From the NCBI RefSeq assembly GCF_013375555.1, contig NZ_JABXWB010000001.1, forward strand, positions 620,001-684,000: a stretch of 64,000 bases of DNA, written 5' to 3'. Numbering within the stretch: the stretch's first letter is position 1; every line of letters starts with the position of its first letter. A program made the translations under genes and the position numbers. The DNA is from Sphingobium sp. EM0848. Lineage in GTDB: Bacteria; Pseudomonadota; Alphaproteobacteria; Sphingomonadales; Sphingomonadaceae. Positions 26,973-35,843 of this stretch are shown one piece after another. The notes beneath the pieces were generated by a model. That model was not told the origin of the DNA and made no database searches. It worked only from the letters and a program-made list of their open reading frames with translations.

Positions 26973-28139
26973 TTGGACAAGAATCTTGATGATTTCCGCA
27001 GGGGCGCACGCGCCTGGCTGGAGGAAAACTGTCCGGCGTCGATGCGCGAGCCGGTGCGGGACGAACGCGATTTTTGCTGGGGTGGGCGCAACTGGCGCTT
27101 CTCCAGCCCGGATCAGGAAGTATGGCTCAGGCGGATGAGCGAAAGGGGCTGGACCGCGCCTGAATGGCCCAGCGCCTATGGCGGCGGCGGCCTGACGACG
27201 GCGCAGAGCAAGATCCTGCGCGAGGAGATGGCGCGGATCGGCGCACGATCGCCGCTTTTCTCCTTCGGCCTGTCGATGCTGGGGCCGGCCCTGCTGAAAT
27301 ATGGCACGGAAGATCAGAAACGGCGTTTCCTGCCGGAGATCGTGCGTGGAGAAATACGCTGGTGCCAGGGATATTCGGAACCGGGCGCTGGATCGGATCT
27401 GGCTTCGCTCAAGACGCAGGCGCGGCAAGAGGACGGGGCGTTCGTCGTCAATGGCCAGAAGGTCTGGACATCCTATGCCGACAAGGCCGACTGGATATTC
27501 TGTCTGGTCCGTACCGATCCTGATGCGCCCAAGCAGTTGGGCATCAGCTTCCTGCTGTTCGACATGACGATGCCGGGCGTATCCACGCGCCCCATCAAGC
27601 TGATTTCCGGACTGTCGCCATTTTGCGAGACGTTTTTCGACGATGTGCGGGTTCCGGGCGACCAACTCATCGGGACGCTCAACCGGGGCTGGGACGTCGC
27701 CAAATATCTGTTGGCCCACGAGCGGGAAATGATTTCCAGTTCGTCTGTGCTCGGCAATATCCGGCCGGTCGGTCCGCAACTGGCGCCGCAACTGGCGCGC
27801 AATCCGGTGCGGCGTGCGCGCGCGGCGATGCTGGATGTCCGCATCCATGCCTATGCCGCCTGTTCGGAACTGTTTTCCGCCGAACTCAAGAGCGGCGCCG
27901 CCCATCCGGCCAAGCCGTCGCTGATGAAATATCTGGGGACCGAACTGAACAAGAGCAGTCAGGAGATGATCGTCTGGGCCGGGGGCATGGCCGCGCTGGA
28001 ATGGGACAGCGTAGCATCCGATGGCGGCCATGCCGCGCGCCGATGGCTTCGGAGCAAAGGCAATTCCATCGAGGGCGGCACGAGCGAGATCCAGCTCAAC
28101 ATCGTGGCCAAACATATCCTCGCCCTGCCATCCAGCTAA
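26973..28139 (+). CDS. acyl-CoA dehydrogenase, alpha-like subunit of a two-gene pair
   Basis: This protein has about 388 aa. FAD/substrate segments are CQGYSEPGAGSDLASLKT and VVNGQKVWTSYA. The C-terminus has IEGGTSEIQLNIVAKHIL. The best start is TTG at 26973, preceded by GGAGAGG with six-base spacing; ATG codons at 26919 and 26943 have no RBS. It lies 11 bp upstream of a smaller ACAD that lacks the C-terminal motif. That arrangement matches the obligate alpha2beta2 ACADs of actinobacterial steroid side-chain degradation (FadE pairs), from family knowledge. A large bulky acyl-CoA substrate is therefore likely. Confidence 0.9.
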   Translation: MDKNLDDFRRGARAWLEENCPASMREPVRDERDFCWGGRNWRFSSPDQEVWLRRMSERGWTAPEWPSAYGGGGLTTAQSKILREEMARIGARSPLFSFGLSMLGPALLKYGTEDQKRRFLPEIVRGEIRWCQGYSEPGAGSDLASLKTQARQEDGAFVVNGQKVWTSYADKADWIFCLVRTDPDAPKQLGISFLLFDMTMPGVSTRPIKLISGLSPFCETFFDDVRVPGDQLIGTLNRGWDVAKYLLAHEREMISSSSVLGNIRPVGPQLAPQLARNPVRRARAAMLDVRIHAYAACSELFSAELKSGAAHPAKPSLMKYLGTELNKSSQEMIVWAGGMAALEWDSVASDGGHAARRWLRSKGNSIEGGTSEIQLNIVAKHILALPSS

Positions 28140-28150
28140 GGAATTTTTGC

Positions 28151-29254
28151 ATGTCATTACTTCTCAGCGAAGATCAGACTTTGCTGCGCGACAGTGCAGC
28201 GGGCTTTGTCGCGCAGCACTCCCCCGTTTCGAGGGTCCGTGCATTGCGAGACGATCTGGTTGGCTATGACAAGGCGCTCTGGAAGACGTTTGGCGACATG
28301 GGCTTTTCGGGTCTGCTGTTGCCGGTCGAGGCCGGTGGATCGGGTCTTGGCCATTCCGAGATCGCCATAATTCAGGAACAGATTGGCCGGAACCTTTGCG
28401 CATCGCCATTTCTGGCAACCGCTGTCGGCGGAGCGATGACCCTTGCCGCGGCGTCCGGCGCAGCGGCGGCCGGATGGCGCAGCGCGATTGCGGAGGGAAG
28501 CATCTGCATTGCGCTGGCGATCGATGAGGACGGTTCTGGCGATCCTGACGCCGTGCGGACCGTGGCGGTGAAATCGGGGGAAGGCGTGCGTCTTACCGGC
28601 CGCAAGACCGCTGTGATGTGGGGCGGCGATGCGGACCTTCTGCTGGTGCTCGCGCGGGATGGCGAGGGCGATCACCCGCGTTTCTACGCGGTCGATCCGG
28701 GTGCGAAAGGCGTCACCATCGGCAAGGCGCGCCTTGCCGATGGCGGCATGGCGGCGCATATCGACTTCGATACCGTCGACCTGTCCGGCGACGCCCGGAT
28801 CGACGGCCAGCCGCCTGCGCAAGATATTCTTGACGCCTGCGCGCTGGCGGCTGCGGCGGAACTTTATGGGGTGGGCATGACGGCGTTCGAGATGACGCTG
28901 GGCTATCTGAAGGAACGCAAGCAGTTCGGCGCGACCATTGGCAGTTTCCAGGCCCTTCAGCACCGGGCGGCCCATCTGCACGGTGAACTGGAACTGGCGC
29001 GCGCGGCGCTACGCCGGGCGCAGTTACTGTTCGATGAGGGCGCGGAAATTGGCGTCGCAGCCAGCGTCGCCAAGGCGATGGCGGGTCTTGCGGCCGATCT
29101 TGCGGTTCGCGAAGGCGTGCAGATGCATGGCGGTATCGGCATGACCGACGAACATGACATGGGCTTGTTCATGAAACGCGCGCGCATCCTCAACACGCAG
29201 TTCGGCGATCCCGATTACCACGCCAATCGTTGCGCGCTGCTGAGCGGTTACTAG
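28151..29254 (+). CDS. acyl-CoA dehydrogenase, beta-like subunit lacking the C-terminal catalytic motif
   Basis: This 367-aa ACAD-fold protein starts at ATG 28151 with AAGGAA upstream. It keeps the helical core (KERKQFGATIGSFQALQHRAA) and a C-terminal GMTDEHDMG, but ends TQFGDPDYH without the YEGT- or GGTSEIQ-type motif. It also lacks a clear TEPGxGSD segment. These losses are expected of the non-catalytic partner in heteromeric ACADs. It follows the alpha-like gene by 11 bp, so the two are probably a single enzyme. Confidence 0.9.
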   Translation: MSLLLSEDQTLLRDSAAGFVAQHSPVSRVRALRDDLVGYDKALWKTFGDMGFSGLLLPVEAGGSGLGHSEIAIIQEQIGRNLCASPFLATAVGGAMTLAAASGAAAAGWRSAIAEGSICIALAIDEDGSGDPDAVRTVAVKSGEGVRLTGRKTAVMWGGDADLLLVLARDGEGDHPRFYAVDPGAKGVTIGKARLADGGMAAHIDFDTVDLSGDARIDGQPPAQDILDACALAAAAELYGVGMTAFEMTLGYLKERKQFGATIGSFQALQHRAAHLHGELELARAALRRAQLLFDEGAEIGVAASVAKAMAGLAADLAVREGVQMHGGIGMTDEHDMGLFMKRARILNTQFGDPDYHANRCALLSGY

Positions 29255-29271
29255 CGCGGTTTCGATTCAGT

Positions 29272-29306
29272 CGATGCGGCGGCCTGGAAGAGCGGCTGCC
29301 GCATCG
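29272..29306. terminator. hairpin between convergent ACAD beta and hydratase genes
   Basis: CGATGCGGC and GCCGCATCG form a 9-bp stem with an internal partly paired loop, between the stops of converging genes at 29254 and 29327. There is no long U-tract. It is a possible bidirectional terminator. Confidence 0.55.
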
Positions 29307-29326
29307 TCGTGAAAAGCCCTGCCTCC

Positions 29327-30109
29327 TTATCGTCCGCTGAAGCGCGCCGGCCGTTTTTCCATGAAAGCATTGACGCCTTCGGAAAAGTCGTCGGTCTCGC
29401 CGGCGATCTTCTGAATACACCTTTCTTCCAGCAGGGCGGCTTCATAGTCGTCGTCGACGGCCTTCCATCCGAGCTTCCGGATATAGCCAAGCGAACGGGG
29501 GCCTTCCGCCAGCCTTTTCGCGAGCGAGATCGCTTCGGTCATCAGCACGTCCGGCGTGACGACGCGATTGACGAGACCCCAGGACAAGGCCTGCGCCGCA
29601 CCGATCTTTTCGCCCAGAAGCATCATCTCCATCGCGCGCGTCCGGCCGATGGTGCGCATCAGAAGGTGGCTCGACCCGCCATCGGGCACCAGCCCGATTC
29701 TCGAAAATGCCTGAAGGAAATAGGCATCTTCGCTGGCGACGATCAGGTCGGCGGAAAGGGCGAACGCGCATCCGACACCCGCCGCGGGGCCATTGACCGC
29801 CGCAATCCACGGAATGTCGATGTCCCGCAGGCGCAGCAGCAGCGGATTGATGTGCGTTTCAAGGATAAGACCGGCATCGATCTTTTCTCCCGGCTTCACG
29901 CTGAGCGCGCTGCCAAGGCCCGCGCCGGAGCAGAAGGCCCGGCCTTCGCCCGTCAGGACGATGGCGCGCGCTTCCTTTTCCAGCCGATTGAAGGCCTGAC
30001 CCAGGGTGGTGATGATATCGCCGGTAACGGCATTGAGCGTCGAGGGATCATTGAAACTGATGACGCCGACGCCATCGCGAATGTTCACGAGGATCTTGCT
30101 GTCGGACAC
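29327..30109 (-). CDS. enoyl-CoA hydratase/isomerase family protein
   Basis: This 260-aa crotonase has FCSGAGL (59-65) and NGPAAGVG as the oxyanion hole. IGLVPDGGSSHLL lies in the catalytic area, with Asp in place of the second Glu, as in many PaaG-like isomerases. It starts with GTG 30109, preceded by AGGAG and six bases; the longer reading to 30205 overlaps the isomerase gene without an RBS. It is last in the operon GST - hydroxychromene-carboxylate-isomerase-like - hydratase. PaaG-type isomerisation of a ring or side-chain double bond is possible. Confidence 0.9.
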   Translation of the reverse strand: MSDSKILVNIRDGVGVISFNDPSTLNAVTGDIITTLGQAFNRLEKEARAIVLTGEGRAFCSGAGLGSALSVKPGEKIDAGLILETHINPLLLRLRDIDIPWIAAVNGPAAGVGCAFALSADLIVASEDAYFLQAFSRIGLVPDGGSSHLLMRTIGRTRAMEMMLLGEKIGAAQALSWGLVNRVVTPDVLMTEAISLAKRLAEGPRSLGYIRKLGWKAVDDDYEAALLEERCIQKIAGETDDFSEGVNAFMEKRPARFSGR

Positions 30110-30122
30110 ATTATTCTCCTGT

Positions 30123-30791
30123 TTATTTGGCTTCGTTAAGCTCGTCGGCGCCGGCCCAGCACCAGAATGGGGCGTATCGAGCTTGTGGCGATCGTGCGCG
30201 TTCAAGATGGAATGTCAGGTTGCGAATTCTGTCGACGCCGAAGAACATCGCCTTCCCCAGGAAGAATGTCGGCGAGCCGAAGGCGCCGCGGGCAATCGCC
30301 TCGTCGGTGAGCGCGCGCAGTTCTTGCTTGACCCGTTCCTCGCCAAGCATGTCGCGAAAGGCCAGCGGGTCCATGCCGACGTCGGAGGCAAGATCGCCCA
30401 GAACCGCCGGGTCGGCAATGTCGCGCCAGTCGCGATGATAGGCTTCGAAGAGCTTGCGCGCATAGGGGATGAGCAGATTCTGGCGTGCCGCGACAATGCA
30501 GCTGCGCATCGCCTGAACCGAATTGACGGGATGGAAGGGCGGCGGAAAGCGGAACTCGATTCCGGTCATGTCCTGCCATTGTCGCAGATCTGCGCGTCCC
30601 CAGGTGACCTTGGCCGGCACATTTTCCCGAACATGATAGACGCTGGGATTGACGGCGTTGAATATTCCACCGGCAAGAACCGGCTTGTAATCGATTTGAA
30701 CGCGATAATGCCGCGACACGGCCTCGATGGTTTCGAAAGCCAGATAGGTCCAGGGGCTGGAACAGTCGAAATAGAAGTCGATGTTGGTCAT
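30123..30791 (-). CDS. 2-hydroxychromene-2-carboxylate isomerase/DsbA family protein
   Basis: This 222-aa thioredoxin-fold protein belongs to the kappa-GST-like HCCA isomerase family. Ser11 in FDCSSPWTYLA is at the GSH-activating position. The C-terminal half has GSPTFFLGKAMFFGVDRI. Its start at 30791 overlaps the GST stop by ATGA. HCCA isomerases work in naphthalene degradation, but relatives act as glutathione-dependent isomerases on other compounds. No aromatic-ring dioxygenase lies in this window, so the naphthalene role should not be assumed. The pairing with a GST suggests glutathione-dependent chemistry. Confidence 0.9.
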   Translation of the reverse strand: MTNIDFYFDCSSPWTYLAFETIEAVSRHYRVQIDYKPVLAGGIFNAVNPSVYHVRENVPAKVTWGRADLRQWQDMTGIEFRFPPPFHPVNSVQAMRSCIVAARQNLLIPYARKLFEAYHRDWRDIADPAVLGDLASDVGMDPLAFRDMLGEERVKQELRALTDEAIARGAFGSPTFFLGKAMFFGVDRIRNLTFHLERARSPQARYAPFWCWAGADELNEAK

Positions 30792-31525
30792 ACCGGTCGC
30801 CTTGACGCTTCGATCAGTTTTTGGCGCGCGGCCTGGGCTTCAACGCTGTTGACACTGGCTATGCCGGCGCCAGCGGCGAGTCCGCGCTGCACGGCCTCGC
30901 GCTGGCGCACGAGCGCGAACCAACGGGCCACATGGGGGAAGCGATCCATTGGAATCTGTTGTTTCTTGTGGGTCATGACCCAGGGGAAACAGGCCATGTC
31001 GGCAATGGAATAGTCGCCGCAGATAAAGGGGCCAAGCCTTTCCAGCTGCGTGTCAAGAACGCCGTAAAGCCGGACGACCTCATTGAAGAAGCGTTCGGTG
31101 GCATAGGGCGCCGCGCCGGGCGCGTAGAGAAGGAAATGGCCATTCTGCCCGGCCATCGGACCAAGTCCGGCCATCTGCCACATCAGCCATTGCATCACCG
31201 CCGCGCGTTCGCTGACGCCAGTGGGGAGAAATCGCCCGATCTTGTCCGCGAGGTAGAACAGGATCGCGCCGCTTTCAAAAAGCGATATCGGATCGTCACC
31301 CTCGATCGGTGCATGGTCCACAATGGCCGGAATGCGTCCATTGGGATTGATCGACCGGAATGATGGGGAATCCTGGTCGCGCTCACCAAGGCGCATCGAA
31401 ACGATATTATAGGGCAACTCCGCTTCTTCGAGAAAGATCGAGACCTTCCAGCCATTGGGCGTGGGGGCGTAATAAAGATCGATTGGATGCTCGCCTTGCC
31501 TGACAGGGCTTGGTCCGTTTCGCAT
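30788..31525 (-). CDS. glutathione S-transferase, nu/YfcG-like
   Basis: This 245-aa GST starts at ATG 31525 after GAGAGGA. The N-terminal thioredoxin domain contains YYAPTPNGWKVSIFLEE near residues 18-34, NGRIPAI and the glutathione-binding LFESGAIL. The C-terminal helical domain follows from about residue 105. TPNGWK, without the usual Ser/Tyr start, is typical of nu-class YfcG/YghU proteins, which act as disulfide reductases or on epoxides/peroxides. It is the first gene of a three-gene operon divergent from the IclR regulator. Confidence 0.9.
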   Translation of the reverse strand: MRNGPSPVRQGEHPIDLYYAPTPNGWKVSIFLEEAELPYNIVSMRLGERDQDSPSFRSINPNGRIPAIVDHAPIEGDDPISLFESGAILFYLADKIGRFLPTGVSERAAVMQWLMWQMAGLGPMAGQNGHFLLYAPGAAPYATERFFNEVVRLYGVLDTQLERLGPFICGDYSIADMACFPWVMTHKKQQIPMDRFPHVARWFALVRQREAVQRGLAAGAGIASVNSVEAQAARQKLIEASRRPV

Positions 31526-31649
31526 GGGTCCTCTCTTGCGGATCGGTTTCCGGCGTCCAACTGAATGCCGTCTCTCGCTATTCTGTGTGATATTGAAGGT
31601 GCAGCTGCGCATGGTGGCTGTCCAGCGCGTGGAGGCTCTCGCCTATTGA

Positions 31650-31665
31650 CAACGCATATGTGATG
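31650..31665. promoter_or_regulatory. putative operator in the IclR/GST divergent region (two mismatches)
   Basis: CAACGCATATGTGATG overlaps a TTGACA (31646-31651) that could be a -35 element. The right arm TGATG is perfect and the left arm differs at two positions. A second GCATATGCATCAT segment follows at 31672, giving a direct repeat of GCATATG. The site is well placed for autoregulation of the IclR gene. Confidence 0.45.
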
Positions 31666-31745
31666 AATCTGGCATATGCATCATAAGTTCGATTGCGCGC
31701 ATCGTACTGACGATGCAGGATGCGTGAAAATATAGGAGAGATGAG

Positions 31746-32579
31746 ATGCTGGAGCAAAATGCGCTCGTTACAGCGTTGCCGGAAAGCCAGGTCGCCGGGG
31801 GCGCGACGGCGCTCTCGGACAAAGTCGTCAAATCCGCCGGTCGTGCGCTTCAGGTGCTGGAGTTGTTCGATATCCTGCAACGGCAGGCAAGCGTAACGGA
31901 AATCTCGCAGCTTTTGGGATATCCTCAGTCCAGCACATCCATGCTGCTTCGCAGCCTGGTCGAAATGGGCTATTTGCGATTTGACAGCAGCAACCGGAAA
32001 TATATCACGTCCAGCCGAACCGCCATTCTCGGCAAATGGGCATCCAGCGAACTGGTCGGAGACGGTGGGCTGACCCGGTTGATGTCGCGCATCAACCAGC
32101 GGACCGGCCAGGCCGTCGTGCTCGCGATGCGCAATGGCCTGTATTCGCAATATGTTCATGTCATCCAGGCGACCGAGGCTGTCAGGCTGTTCGTCGTCCA
32201 GGGTTCCTTGCGCAAGCTGGTGCGATCCGGCACTGGCTATGTTCTTCTTGCCTCCCTGTCGGACCAGACCATCAAGGGTTTCGTGACGCGTTCCAATTCC
32301 GAACGCGCCGAAGGGGAGGAGCCGGTCGCCTATTCGGAATTGCTGGCGCGGATCGATGAGGTGCGCAAACGCGGCTATGCGATGACGAACAGCCTCGTGA
32401 CGCCGGGCGCAGGCATGCTGGCGATGAAGCTGGGTAATCCCGCGCCGCTGGCCAATGATCTTCCCTATGTAATCGGCCTGGGTGCGGCCGAACATATTCT
32501 GCTTGAAAGGCGCGATGAGTTTCTTGCGATCATGCAGGAAGAGTTGAAGGCCGCAACGCATCGGTCCGACCTGCACTGA
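31746..32579 (+). CDS. IclR family transcriptional regulator
   Basis: This 277-aa regulator has an N-terminal winged helix-turn-helix (about 30-90; recognition area SVTEISQLLGYPQSSTSMLLRSL at 49-71) and the IclR effector-binding domain in the C-terminal two-thirds (GQAVVLAMRNGLYSQYVHV, then RSGTGYVLLAS). The start is ATG 31746 with AGGAGAGATGAG upstream. It is divergent from the GST operon. It is the only non-Lrp regulator in the window and is therefore the prime candidate to bind the CATYA-N6-TRATG repeat. IclR proteins usually bind short inverted repeats and respond to small organic acids or their CoA esters; the link to this motif is inference. Confidence 0.93.
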   Translation: MLEQNALVTALPESQVAGGATALSDKVVKSAGRALQVLELFDILQRQASVTEISQLLGYPQSSTSMLLRSLVEMGYLRFDSSNRKYITSSRTAILGKWASSELVGDGGLTRLMSRINQRTGQAVVLAMRNGLYSQYVHVIQATEAVRLFVVQGSLRKLVRSGTGYVLLASLSDQTIKGFVTRSNSERAEGEEPVAYSELLARIDEVRKRGYAMTNSLVTPGAGMLAMKLGNPAPLANDLPYVIGLGAAEHILLERRDEFLAIMQEELKAATHRSDLH

Positions 32580-32585
32580 ACTGGG

Positions 32586-32625
32586 AACTGTTGTGGCGGT
32601 GCGCCTTTCGACGCATCGCGCAACA
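32586..32625. terminator. imperfect hairpin between convergent IclR and ACAD genes
   Basis: TGTTGTGGCGGTGCG pairs imperfectly with CGCATCGCGCAACA in the 51-bp gap between the two stops. It is a weak candidate terminator with no U-tract. Confidence 0.35.
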
Positions 32626-32630
32626 AACGT

Positions 32631-33779
32631 TCAGCCGGGCAAATCCAGCCATTGCTTGGCAAGAATGTTGCGCTGAACCTCACTGGTGCCCCCGAAGATG
32701 CTGGCGGGCAGGGACATCATCAACATCTGCCGCACATCGATTGCGCCGTCGGCAGTTGCAATGACGCCATCCAGGGCGCGTTCATCGACCAGTTCAATGA
32801 TCTGCGCGGTCAAATATTGTAACAACTCGGCCGCCGTGACCTTCAGGATCGAAAGATCGGCATCGACCGGGGCGCCGGAAATCATATTCGCGGTTGCAAT
32901 GCGAAACAGACAAGTCAGTTCATGAATTCGCAGCGCGGCGTCGGCTTCGACATCATGATAATGCGGATCGTCTTGAAGCCCGAGCGTCGTTGCGAGGCGG
33001 CGAAGCGAGGCGAAGGCGAGGCGTGCCAGGGCAGGGCTTGCGACCGAAAGCCGCTCGAAGCCTAGCAGCGACTTGGCGATCGTCCAGCCCTTGCCTTCCT
33101 CGCCGACGCGATTGGCGACCGGAACGCGTACATCGTCGAAGAATAGTTCACAAAATTCGGCATAACCGACCAGCGTCTCGATAGGACGGATGCGGATGCC
33201 GGGGGTCGCCAGATCGATCAGCAGGAATGTGATGCCTTCCTGCTTCCGTCCCGCGTCGCTGGTGCGCACGAGCGCGAAACAATGGGTCGCGTGGTGCGCG
33301 ATGGACGTCCATATCTTTTGCCCGTTGACGATATAATCGTCGCCGTCCCGGACCGCCCTGGTCCGCAGGCTCGCCAGATCGGAACCGGCATTGGGTTCGG
33401 AATAGCCCTGGCACCAGACATGTTCCGCGGAAAGAATGCGCGGCAGATAGAAATCCTGCTGTTCCTTCGTGCCATAGCGGATCAGCGTGGGCCCCAGCAT
33501 GGTGACGCCCATGTCATAATATCGGGCAATCCGGTGACGTTCATATTCCTCGGCAAGGGCAATCTGTTGATCGACCGAAAGCCCCGCACCGCCAAATTCC
33601 TTGGGCCAGCCGGGCGCCGCGAGCCCCTGCGCATTCCGCAGCCGGTGCCAGGCCCGTGCCTCTTCCGCCACGATTCGGTCGAAAGGGCGGCGGATCGCCG
33701 GCGGACAACCCCGCTGAAGCCAGGCGCGTATTTCCTCGCGGAAAAGATCGTCAGGCAGCGCGGCCCAATCCCGTGCCAT
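32631..33779 (-). CDS. acyl-CoA dehydrogenase, alpha-like subunit of the second two-gene pair
   Basis: This 382-aa ACAD has CQGYSEPNAGSDLASLRT and YIVNGQKIWTSIAHHATH, matching the alpha-like ACAD at 26973 closely in these blocks. The C-terminus has SIFGGTSEVQRNILAKQWLDLPG. The start is ATG 33779, two bases after the stop of the beta-like partner upstream. It is last in the minus operon that runs from 38047. Predicted to form an alpha2beta2 enzyme with the 33782 product and to dehydrogenate a bulky acyl-CoA. Confidence 0.92.
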   Translation of the reverse strand: MARDWAALPDDLFREEIRAWLQRGCPPAIRRPFDRIVAEEARAWHRLRNAQGLAAPGWPKEFGGAGLSVDQQIALAEEYERHRIARYYDMGVTMLGPTLIRYGTKEQQDFYLPRILSAEHVWCQGYSEPNAGSDLASLRTRAVRDGDDYIVNGQKIWTSIAHHATHCFALVRTSDAGRKQEGITFLLIDLATPGIRIRPIETLVGYAEFCELFFDDVRVPVANRVGEEGKGWTIAKSLLGFERLSVASPALARLAFASLRRLATTLGLQDDPHYHDVEADAALRIHELTCLFRIATANMISGAPVDADLSILKVTAAELLQYLTAQIIELVDERALDGVIATADGAIDVRQMLMMSLPASIFGGTSEVQRNILAKQWLDLPG

Positions 33780-33781
33780 TT

Positions 33782-34906
33782 TCAGTCATCCTTTGTGAGT
33801 GCGAGGGTCGCAAAGCGGCGTCGCTGGTGGCGTTCGCCGCCAAGCCAAGGCGTCAGCCCGATCGCGGCGGTCAGGTAAAGGCCTGCATCCGCTTCCTGCG
33901 TGTAACCGATCGCGCCGAGTATCTGAATGGCCTTCCGGCTGACCAGAAATGCGGTGCCTGCACTGCTCGCCTTCGCCGCAGCGACCGCCGCGTCCGCCGA
34001 AGGCAGGTCGCGATCAAGCGCGCGCGTCGCATGATCGATGGTGGCGGTGGTCAGCCTGACCCGCATGGCAAGGTCGACCAGCTTGTGTTGCAGGGCCTGA
34101 AAACTGCCAATGACCCGGCCGAATTGCTCCCGGGTTCGGGCATAGTCGGTTGCGATCTCCAATATCTTCTCGCTCATGCCGGCAAGATAGGCCGACAGCA
34201 GCACCGTGCCTTCCGTTATCGCCTGATCGAGCGCCCTGTCCGCCGCTTCGCCGACGAGCAGCAGCGCATCGCCCGGGATCTCGACATCGACGAAGTCCAG
34301 CGACGCGAACCGTCCGCCTTCGCGATGGTCGTGCGGCGTGACGGTGATGCCCGCCGCACCGGCCTGCACGGTGACGATGGCTGTCGCACCGTCGCCGTGC
34401 AGGGCCGACACCAGCAATATGTCGCAAGTCGCGCCATGAGGGACATTGAGTTTCCGCCCGTTCAGGCGATAACCGTCTTGTGCGGACTCCAGCCGGGTGG
34501 TGGGAGGCGCAGGAGCGGTCTGGGCGATGCTTTCCTGCCAGGCCAGCGTGGCGAGGTGCTGCCCCGACATCAGGTCCGACAAGAGCGCATCACTCCCGCA
34601 AGAGGCCAGGATCGCGGAGGGCATGAAGGCGCAGGCGATCAGGGGCTCGGGCAAAAGCGCGCCGCCAAAAGCGCGCACCATCGAGGCGGTCGTCGTCAGG
34701 GACAGGCCAACGCCGCCGCTGCCTTCGGGTAAGCGCGCGGTCAGCCATCCCTCCTCGGCCATGTGCGTCCAGACCGCCCGGTCATAGCCGGTCGGGTCCT
34801 TCAGCAGCATCCTGACCCGTGCGGGCGAGTGCCGGGCTTCAATGAAGCCGGCTATCGCTCCGCCGATCATGGCCGCAATTTCGCTGTCCTGGTCTGTATC
34901 AGTCAT
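33782..34906 (-). CDS. acyl-CoA dehydrogenase, beta-like subunit lacking the C-terminal catalytic motif
   Basis: This 374-aa ACAD-fold protein retains TREQFGRVIGSFQALQHKLVDLA and GYTQEADAGLYL. Its C-terminus reads LGGERHQRRRFA, with no GGTSEIQ or YEGT motif, and the TEPGxGSD segment is absent. The preferred start is ATG 34906, although its RBS is weak; GTG 34933 is in frame. Gene order here is beta then alpha, the reverse of the pair at 26973-29254. A 17-bp hairpin lies just upstream, between this gene and the SDR. Confidence 0.88.
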   Translation of the reverse strand: MTDTDQDSEIAAMIGGAIAGFIEARHSPARVRMLLKDPTGYDRAVWTHMAEEGWLTARLPEGSGGVGLSLTTTASMVRAFGGALLPEPLIACAFMPSAILASCGSDALLSDLMSGQHLATLAWQESIAQTAPAPPTTRLESAQDGYRLNGRKLNVPHGATCDILLVSALHGDGATAIVTVQAGAAGITVTPHDHREGGRFASLDFVDVEIPGDALLLVGEAADRALDQAITEGTVLLSAYLAGMSEKILEIATDYARTREQFGRVIGSFQALQHKLVDLAMRVRLTTATIDHATRALDRDLPSADAAVAAAKASSAGTAFLVSRKAIQILGAIGYTQEADAGLYLTAAIGLTPWLGGERHQRRRFATLALTKDD

Positions 34907-34933
34907 GAAGGCGCTCTTCAGGGTCGGCGGCAC

Positions 34934-34970
34934 CGGAGCGGCGATCCCATGCCATGGGATCGCCGCTCCG
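34934..34970. terminator. 17-bp perfect hairpin inside the minus operon
   Basis: CGGAGCGGCGATCCCAT and its exact complement are separated by a 3-nt loop, between the SDR stop (35039) and the beta-ACAD start (34906). There is no T-tract on the minus strand, so it may be a partial terminator, an mRNA processing/stability element, or a protein site. Confidence 0.6.
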
Positions 34971-35038
34971 ACTCATTTGCTTGACGCGATTTCCTGACCG
35001 GCGATCAATTCCGCCTGCGGAAATCGTCTTAAAGCAGG

Positions 35039-35818
<780 letters not shown>

Positions 35819-35843
35819 GGATAACTCCTGTTCCTGATCTTGA

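Noticed and set aside
25947..28157. 736-aa open frame antisense to the MDR and ACAD alpha genes
   Set aside because: It mirrors two strongly supported plus-strand genes, has no domain-like motif and is rich in His/Arg/Pro as expected for a GC-rich antisense frame.
30123..30791. Naphthalene degradation role for the hydroxychromene-carboxylate isomerase-like gene
   Set aside because: No ring-hydroxylating dioxygenase, extradiol dioxygenase or aldolase of that pathway lies in the window. The family is broader than naphthalene enzymes.
34988..35031. Long-loop inverted repeat CGATTTCC/GGAAATCG after the HSD10-like gene
   Set aside because: The arms are only 8 bp with a loop of more than 20 nt and no U-tract. 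It is weaker than the 17-bp hairpin beside it and not needed to explain anything.
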